From the NCBI GenBank assembly GCA_041737835.1, contig JBGSQY010000030.1: DNA of 64,000 nt; one strand, 5' to 3'. Source of the DNA: Bythopirellula sp041737835. Its GTDB lineage: Bacteria; Planctomycetota; Planctomycetia; Pirellulales; Lacipirellulaceae. Made by a program: the position numbers and the translations under genes. Positions 59,137-64,000 of this stretch are shown here, one piece after another. Each line of letters opens with the position of its first letter. Position 1 is the first letter of the stretch. The notes under the pieces are model-generated. The model had not been told where the DNA came from and did not search any database. It was given only the letters and a program-made list of their open reading frames with translations.

Positions 59137-61644
59137 TCAACTCACGCGGAGCATGCCACCCAAAGGCACACGCGAGGCGCGTTCCGCTGGAATCCAGGCG
59201 GCGATCACGATTGTCACCAGTCCCGCCAAAAATGCGCCGACAGTCAAATACGGATGGAATTGGAATTCGATCACGTGCCCCGTGACGCCGTAGGTGGCCA
59301 AATTGATCAGATAAGCGATCCCCAGCCCCGCTATCACCGCAGGGAGCATCGCCATCAAGGCAATGATCAGCGCTTGGGCGAAGATCACCTTGCGAATCTG
59401 ACCCCGTGAGGCGGCGATCACTCTGAGGAGCCCAAACTCGAATGTTTGCTCGAGCACGCTGATCATGAGCGTATTCACAACGCCGAACGTGGCGACCAAC
59501 AATCCCAGTGCCACCATGCCCCATAATCCGGCATCGATGCCCGACATCATGCCATCGATTTGTCCTTGGAGTTCGGAGAAGGACTGCAAAATCAGTCCAT
59601 GATCTTGAGTCACGTTTAACAAGTTCGCACGCACCTTGTCGATCTGGGCGTGGTCGACTTTGACGACGAAAACATCCACGCCACCGATCTCGAGTTCTTT
59701 TTCCGCTGTCGCGCTATCCATGTACACCGTTAAACCGCCGGCTTGGTACTCGGTCACAATAGCCGCGACGCGAAATGGTTTCACGCCACTATCTGTTTCC
59801 AGGGGCAGTTCATCGCCAATTTTGAGATTGGACCGTTCTGCCAAGACCGAGCCAATCACGACTTCCCCGTCCGCCAGACTTAGGCGAATCGTATCCTCGT
59901 CCCCTTGCACGATGTCAAACTGCTGGAGCGCCGAGTCTTCGAATCCACGCACGATCAGAATGATGTTCTGATCGCCAACTTTGGCATTCACAAGCCGGAT
60001 CGCGTCGATCCCCTCGACGCCATCCACAGCCAAAAGCTCAGCGCCAAGTCCGTCAGGAAGATCCGCCGCGAGCCCCGTGGCCATGTCAGGCATTGTGGCT
60101 CGGATAAAAAAGTCGGCGATCAGCGTTTTTCTATACCAATCGCGGATGTCTTGCACGTTGTCGAGCACCGTGTTCGCTAAACCCAGAGCCGCGCTGGCGG
60201 CGATGAACACCACGCCCACGGTCAATGTTGTGCGTGAGCGATGAATCAACAGTTGCCGACTGGCGATGCGGCCTTCGACGCGCATGCGCCGCGGCAAAAG
60301 TTTCGCCACGGCGGCCGTAATTATGGGAAGCCCGACGGGCAGAATAAGCACCAGACCAACCAGACCGGCGACCCCCGACAAGACGGCCACGACCTGAGAA
60401 ACTCGTCCCGTGATGCTCAAGAACAACAGAATTCCAGAGATGATCACCGTGATAATCCCGGTCACCACAAACCATTTCGACGAGCCTTCGATTTCATCAG
60501 GCAGGACCGACCGTAAAGCATCGAGTGGAGCCAGCCGCGCGGCTTTGAACGCGGGAAGCGCCGCGCCAGCGAGCGACATGCCGATTCCAAAGATTGCCGC
60601 CAAAATGAAAGGAGTTGGGGTCAATTGAATCGGCGGCAATGTTGTTTCGTAGATGGCCCCCATCGCGACGTTGAGATAACGAGCGATGAATACGCCGAGC
60701 GCGCATCCAAGGATCGTCCCCAGCACACCCATCACGGCGGCTTCGGTCATCACCAGCGTGGCGATCTGCTGTCGTGTGCCGCCAATCGCGCGCATGATGC
60801 CCAATTGCCGACGGCGCTGCGTGACGCTGATCAAAAACGTGTTCGTAATGACAAACACGGCTACCAGCAAGATAAACGCACGGGCCATCATCAGAGCCTG
60901 GTTGGTCGAAAGCACGGTTTCTTGAGCCATCGCGCTGCGGCCAGCTGGGTTCCGTAATTCCGCGGACTCGGGCAAGACGGCTTCAATCGCTGCTCGCAGA
61001 GCCTCTTCATCGGCATCGGGCGTCATCACGATTTGAATCACGTCGAGCCGCCGCGGCGCGCGGAACCATTGCTGACCCTTGGCGAGCGGCATGAGGAGCC
61101 CGGCCCCTTGGATCGAAATCGAAGCGGTCTTGGATGTGAAGAGCCCCACGACATTCGCACCGACTCGTCCGCTGCGGGTGAGCAAAAAGACCTCATCGCC
61201 GACTTTAACACCCAGGTTTTCGGCCAAAAGTTTGTTGAGCAACACGCCATCAGAATCAAGGGGCTTACCTTCGACGATTTCATAATCATGCACATCCCCA
61301 TCGCGTGCTGGGTCGACTGCCGCAGCAACTAGCTGCACGCGCTCGTCGCCCGCATACAGGACGGCGGGCCGTTGCAGCCGAGGCGCGACCGCTTCTACGC
61401 CGGGGACTTTGGTGATGGTGTCCACCAGCGTAGCAGGAATCGATTGACCGATCGGCGCGGCCACTTCTAACGACGCCTTGCCCGCCAGCGATTCGAAAAT
61501 CTGATCGAAGGCTTTGCCGGTTGAACGAGTCGTGAAAGTCACGGCCACCACGGCGGCAACACCGATAGCAACACTGGCAAGTGTAAGAATTGCGCGGCCC
61601 GGATGTTTGCGTGCTTCTCGAATTCCTAGTTTTCGATAAAGCAT
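59137..61644 (-). CDS. ABC transporter permease with two FtsX/MacB-type modules
   Basis: 835 residues. An N-terminal membrane segment (about 18-40) precedes a periplasmic MacB_PCD-like domain (about 45-250), then three segments ending an FtsX module (about 268-385, TNTFLISVTQRRRQLGIMRAIGG). A second module repeats the plan: segments about 400-460 and 490-515, a second periplasmic domain (about 530-690), and three C-terminal helices. The duplicated phrase QRRRQLGIMRAIGG/QTFEFGLLRVIAAS is the coupling-helix signature. It functions with the ATPase 2 bp upstream in lipoprotein or toxin/peptide export, or in cell-envelope signalling. Confidence 0.9.
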   Translation of the reverse strand: MLYRKLGIREARKHPGRAILTLASVAIGVAAVVAVTFTTRSTGKAFDQIFESLAGKASLEVAAPIGQSIPATLVDTITKVPGVEAVAPRLQRPAVLYAGDERVQLVAAAVDPARDGDVHDYEIVEGKPLDSDGVLLNKLLAENLGVKVGDEVFLLTRSGRVGANVVGLFTSKTASISIQGAGLLMPLAKGQQWFRAPRRLDVIQIVMTPDADEEALRAAIEAVLPESAELRNPAGRSAMAQETVLSTNQALMMARAFILLVAVFVITNTFLISVTQRRRQLGIMRAIGGTRQQIATLVMTEAAVMGVLGTILGCALGVFIARYLNVAMGAIYETTLPPIQLTPTPFILAAIFGIGMSLAGAALPAFKAARLAPLDALRSVLPDEIEGSSKWFVVTGIITVIISGILLFLSITGRVSQVVAVLSGVAGLVGLVLILPVGLPIITAAVAKLLPRRMRVEGRIASRQLLIHRSRTTLTVGVVFIAASAALGLANTVLDNVQDIRDWYRKTLIADFFIRATMPDMATGLAADLPDGLGAELLAVDGVEGIDAIRLVNAKVGDQNIILIVRGFEDSALQQFDIVQGDEDTIRLSLADGEVVIGSVLAERSNLKIGDELPLETDSGVKPFRVAAIVTEYQAGGLTVYMDSATAEKELEIGGVDVFVVKVDHAQIDKVRANLLNVTQDHGLILQSFSELQGQIDGMMSGIDAGLWGMVALGLLVATFGVVNTLMISVLEQTFEFGLLRVIAASRGQIRKVIFAQALIIALMAMLPAVIAGLGIAYLINLATYGVTGHVIEFQFHPYLTVGAFLAGLVTIVIAAWIPAERASRVPLGGMLRVS

Positions 61645-61646
61645 TT

Positions 61647-62378
61647 TTACTTGGCCCCCACAATCTGTGCGTTCTCTTCCGCTTCGGGTCGGGCGTCCTC
61701 GGCAATCAATCCGTCACGCATGTGCAGCACCCGGTCCGCCGTCGCGGCAATTTCGCTATCGTGGGTAACCATGATGACGGTTTGCCCGTGATCGACCACC
61801 AAATCGCGAAGTAATCGCATAACTTGTTGGCCTCCCGCGCTGTCGAGATTGCCCGTCGGTTCGTCAGCGAGTAACAGCGTCGGATTCGTCACAAGCGCTC
61901 GAGCCACGGCCACGCGCTGTTGCTCGCCGCCTGATAGCATGCTGGGAAGGTGATCGACACGTTTACCCAGCCCCACTTGTTCCAAACCCGCTTGTGCGCG
62001 TTCTTTGGCTTCCCGCTCGCTGATACCGTCAAGCTCCAATGGCAACGCGGCATTCTCAAGCGCGGTGAGTGTCGGCATCAGATTAAACGCCTGAAACACA
62101 AAACCAATTTCGCGGCGGCGAAGTAGCGTGCGATCAAAATCGGTGAGGCTCGCGATGTCGACTCCACCCACAAATACTTGGCCCGTGGTGGGGGTATCAA
62201 TCGCGCCTAACATGCTCAGCAAGCTGCTTTTGCCGCAGCCCGAAGGACCCACAATCGCGGTTAATTCTCCAGTATGAATCGCGCAATTGATGCCACGGAC
62301 GGCTTGCACGGCCACTTCCCCCGTGCTGAATGATTTGGTGACGTTGATCGTTTCCGCGGCATATTTGGATTGCTGCAT
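61647..62378 (-). CDS. ABC transporter ATPase (LolD/MacB family)
   Basis: 243 residues from ATG 62378, with GGAAGG at good spacing; a TTG at 62438 gives an unconserved 20-residue extension. Walker A GPSGCGKS (44-51), Q-loop FQAFNLMPTLTALENAALPLEL, signature LSGGEQQRVAVARAL, Walker B LLLADEPTGNLD and switch His in VTHD are all intact. The phrase FNLMPTLTALENAALPL is typical of the LolD/MacB subfamily. It is two bases upstream of its permease gene, certainly co-transcribed. Confidence 0.95.
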   Translation of the reverse strand: MQQSKYAAETINVTKSFSTGEVAVQAVRGINCAIHTGELTAIVGPSGCGKSSLLSMLGAIDTPTTGQVFVGGVDIASLTDFDRTLLRRREIGFVFQAFNLMPTLTALENAALPLELDGISEREAKERAQAGLEQVGLGKRVDHLPSMLSGGEQQRVAVARALVTNPTLLLADEPTGNLDSAGGQQVMRLLRDLVVDHGQTVIMVTHDSEIAATADRVLHMRDGLIAEDARPEAEENAQIVGAK

Positions 62379-62579
62379 GATCGCATCCCTTCCATAAGTG
62401 CAATAAAGTCCCGCTTGGGTAAGCCTCAATCCTAGCAATCTCTATGCCGATTGAAACCGGGCGAAGTACCCCTAAATTCGCTGTTCTCCCGAGAATTACG
62501 GGTTAATGCGGAAGAAATCGCAATTATTACCGGAGAAATGCCACCAACTCTGGCACGTGGAGAGGCAATCGTCAGTTGC

Positions 62580-64000
62580 TCAGATATCAGCCGAGATTGG
62601 CACCGGCTTGGGTGGCGACCACCATTCCGAGAAGGATTGCAGCAGCAAGAAGAAGACCGGCGTGAAGAACACGGCCAGCACCGTCGACGTGATCATGCCG
62701 CCAAACACGGCCGTACCTAGCGCTTGTTGACCAGCCGCCCCCGCGCCCGTGGCCCACACCAACGGCGCGACGCCCAAGATAAACGCGAATGACGTCATGA
62801 GAATCGGTCGGAATCGAAGCCGCGCGGCTTCGACGGTCGCATCATAAATCGAATGACCTTCTTTGCGTAAATCACGAGCGAACTCGACGATCAAAATCGC
62901 ATTTTTGCTGGCCAGTGCGATAATCAGCACGATGCCAATTTGCGTATAGATATTGTTATCCATGCCTCGAAATGAAACCGCGGCAACTGAACCCAACAAT
63001 CCCAACGGCACCACCAAGATCACTGCCGCCGGGAGAATCCAACTTTCGTACTGAGCCGCAAGGACCAAATACACGAGCAACACGGCAAAAGCAAAGACCC
63101 ACATGGCCTGCCCGCTGATGCGTTTCTCTTGGAACGATTCGCCAGTCCAATCGTAACCCATCGTGTCGGGCAACTCGGCTCGCGCGATCTGTTCCATGAT
63201 GGTCAGTGCTTCACCAGAGCTTACACCGGGGGCGGGCTCACCCCGAATCGCAGCCGTCGGATACAAGTTATAACGTTGAATAATCTGCGGGCCGAACGAA
63301 CGCTTCACTTTGATCACCGAGCCCAGCGGAATCATCTGCCCTCGCGTGTTGCGAACTTCGAGACGTTCGATATCACGCGGATCAAGTCGAAAATCCTCTT
63401 CTGCTTGCAATCGCACCTGGAAGGTCCGGCCAAACTTATTGAAGTCGTTCACATACGCCGAGCCAAGATAGGTCTGCAAAGCGCCAAACACGGCCGACAA
63501 GGGAACGTTGAGCGTTTTGACCTTCACGCGGTCGATATCGATGTAAAGCTGGGGTACCCCGGCGCGGAAGGATGAATTGACGCCAGCAAGCTGTGCTTGG
63601 CCCTCAGCATTCGTTTGTCCTGTAGCCGTCTCTACGATACGCCCCACGGCTGACTGCAACTCGCCCAAGCCAACGCCGGTACGATCTTCGACTTGCATTT
63701 GGAAACCGCTGCGAAAACCAAGGCCACGAATCGCCGGGGGCGGAAACGCGAAGATTTGCGCTTCCTTGATTTGCGAAAACTGCCCCATCAAGTTGCCTAA
63801 GATACCTTGCAAACTCAAGCTGGGATCTTGCCGCTCATCCCAATCCTCAAATCGCATGAAGATCGTCGCCGCGTTTGACGCCGCGCTGCCGTCGACCAAC
63901 GACATGCCACCAATATTGAACCACGTCATGATGCCCGGCGTGTCGGCCAGAATCTTGTTCACTCGATCGGTAACTTCCTTGGTGCGAGACTGCGAAGCGG
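62580..64000 (-). CDS. RND efflux transporter, HAE1 family (C-terminal part)
   Basis: The reading frame is open to the window edge (64000), so the N-terminal half lies outside. About 470 C-terminal residues are present, homologous to AcrB from the second porter region to the C-terminus: FPPPAIRGLGFRSGFQMQVEDR, the DWTGESFQEKRISGQAM segment, membrane helix with LAAQYESWILPAAVILVVPLGL, GIVLIIALASKNAILIVEFARD and RFRPILMTSFAFILGVAPLVWATGAGA. It is a proton-driven inner-membrane pump component. The ABC exporter genes lie 200 bp downstream on the same strand. Confidence 0.93.
   Translation of the reverse strand, partial: ASQSRTKEVTDRVNKILADTPGIMTWFNIGGMSLVDGSAASNAATIFMRFEDWDERQDPSLSLQGILGNLMGQFSQIKEAQIFAFPPPAIRGLGFRSGFQMQVEDRTGVGLGELQSAVGRIVETATGQTNAEGQAQLAGVNSSFRAGVPQLYIDIDRVKVKTLNVPLSAVFGALQTYLGSAYVNDFNKFGRTFQVRLQAEEDFRLDPRDIERLEVRNTRGQMIPLGSVIKVKRSFGPQIIQRYNLYPTAAIRGEPAPGVSSGEALTIMEQIARAELPDTMGYDWTGESFQEKRISGQAMWVFAFAVLLVYLVLAAQYESWILPAAVILVVPLGLLGSVAAVSFRGMDNNIYTQIGIVLIIALASKNAILIVEFARDLRKEGHSIYDATVEAARLRFRPILMTSFAFILGVAPLVWATGAGAAGQQALGTAVFGGMITSTVLAVFFTPVFFLLLQSFSEWWSPPKPVPISADI

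Noticed and set aside
1..64000. CRISPR array, tRNA or rRNA
   Set aside because: I saw no regular spacer-repeat array, no cloverleaf with a TTCRANNC-type loop, and no rRNA-like stretch. Automated searches (tRNAscan-SE, CRISPR finders) were not run.

Overview
The window looks like chromosomal DNA of a planctomycete, probably a Pirellulales-type bacterium. This is inferred from the gene repertoire, not from a marker-gene search. Pointers are a CX4CH haem-type secreted protein, a short Cys-rich lipoprotein with an RAGS motif, a giant secreted alpha-2-macroglobulin, PQQ-propeller and GH99-like secreted proteins, an isolated beta-ketoacyl synthase/ACP/CrtI-type trio, a PEP-CTERM remnant, and many palindromic intergenic repeats. 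I saw no rRNA, tRNA, CRISPR array, transposase or integrase.

Layout. 0-6.1 kb: a CinA-like protein with a degenerate deamidase motif, a glycine-zipper lipoprotein, two paralogous Cys/Met-metabolism PLP enzymes (the first behind a strong intrinsic terminator that may be an attenuator) and a sugar isomerase/epimerase. 6.1-13.7 kb: housekeeping genes, namely aat, an HtrA-type protease, dnaG-rpoD ending in a clear terminator, a zinc-ribbon coiled-coil protein and greA. 14-24 kb: a PEP-CTERM remnant, a GH99-like/PQQ-propeller pair, xylB divergent from an orphan solute-binding lipoprotein, and the KAS-ACP-CrtI trio beside a secreted terpene-cyclase-fold protein. 24-30 kb: ABC-2 permease, acylphosphatase, CX4CH protein overlapping an antisense small lipoprotein, HAD phosphatase and a polytopic membrane protein.

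30-36 kb is the most irregular part. It holds a membrane-anchored protein made of three copies of an unrecognised ~100-residue unit. Three copies of a ~95-99 bp hairpin element lie in this stretch. A visibly AT-rich membrane protein gene sits between 40-bp direct repeats that match at 38 of 40 positions. Two adjacent small genes each appear to have lost one nucleotide.

36-54.5 kb is envelope and polysaccharide biology. The 52.9-44.2 kb minus-strand run (Wzz-like co-polymerase, kinase-like protein with its ATP-binding residues lost, sugar phosphotransferase with a GGDEF-like N-terminus, flippase, polymerase, two GT4 enzymes, polysaccharide deacetylase, WecG/TagA transferase) is compact, with several 4-bp ATGA overlaps. 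It looks like a Wzx/Wzy-type exopolysaccharide operon. A second initiating sugar transferase (36.1 kb) and a 2062-residue alpha-2-macroglobulin with an intact thioester motif lie next to it. 54.9-64 kb: GH78 alpha-L-rhamnosidase, a GH5-like hydrolase, a MacB/LolCDE-type ABC exporter (permease and ATPase) and the C-terminal half of an RND pump cut by the window edge.

Several starts were moved downstream from the longest open frame on ribosome-site, overlap or repeat evidence (aat, dnaG, rpoD, the zinc-ribbon protein, the alpha-2-macroglobulin and several polysaccharide genes).
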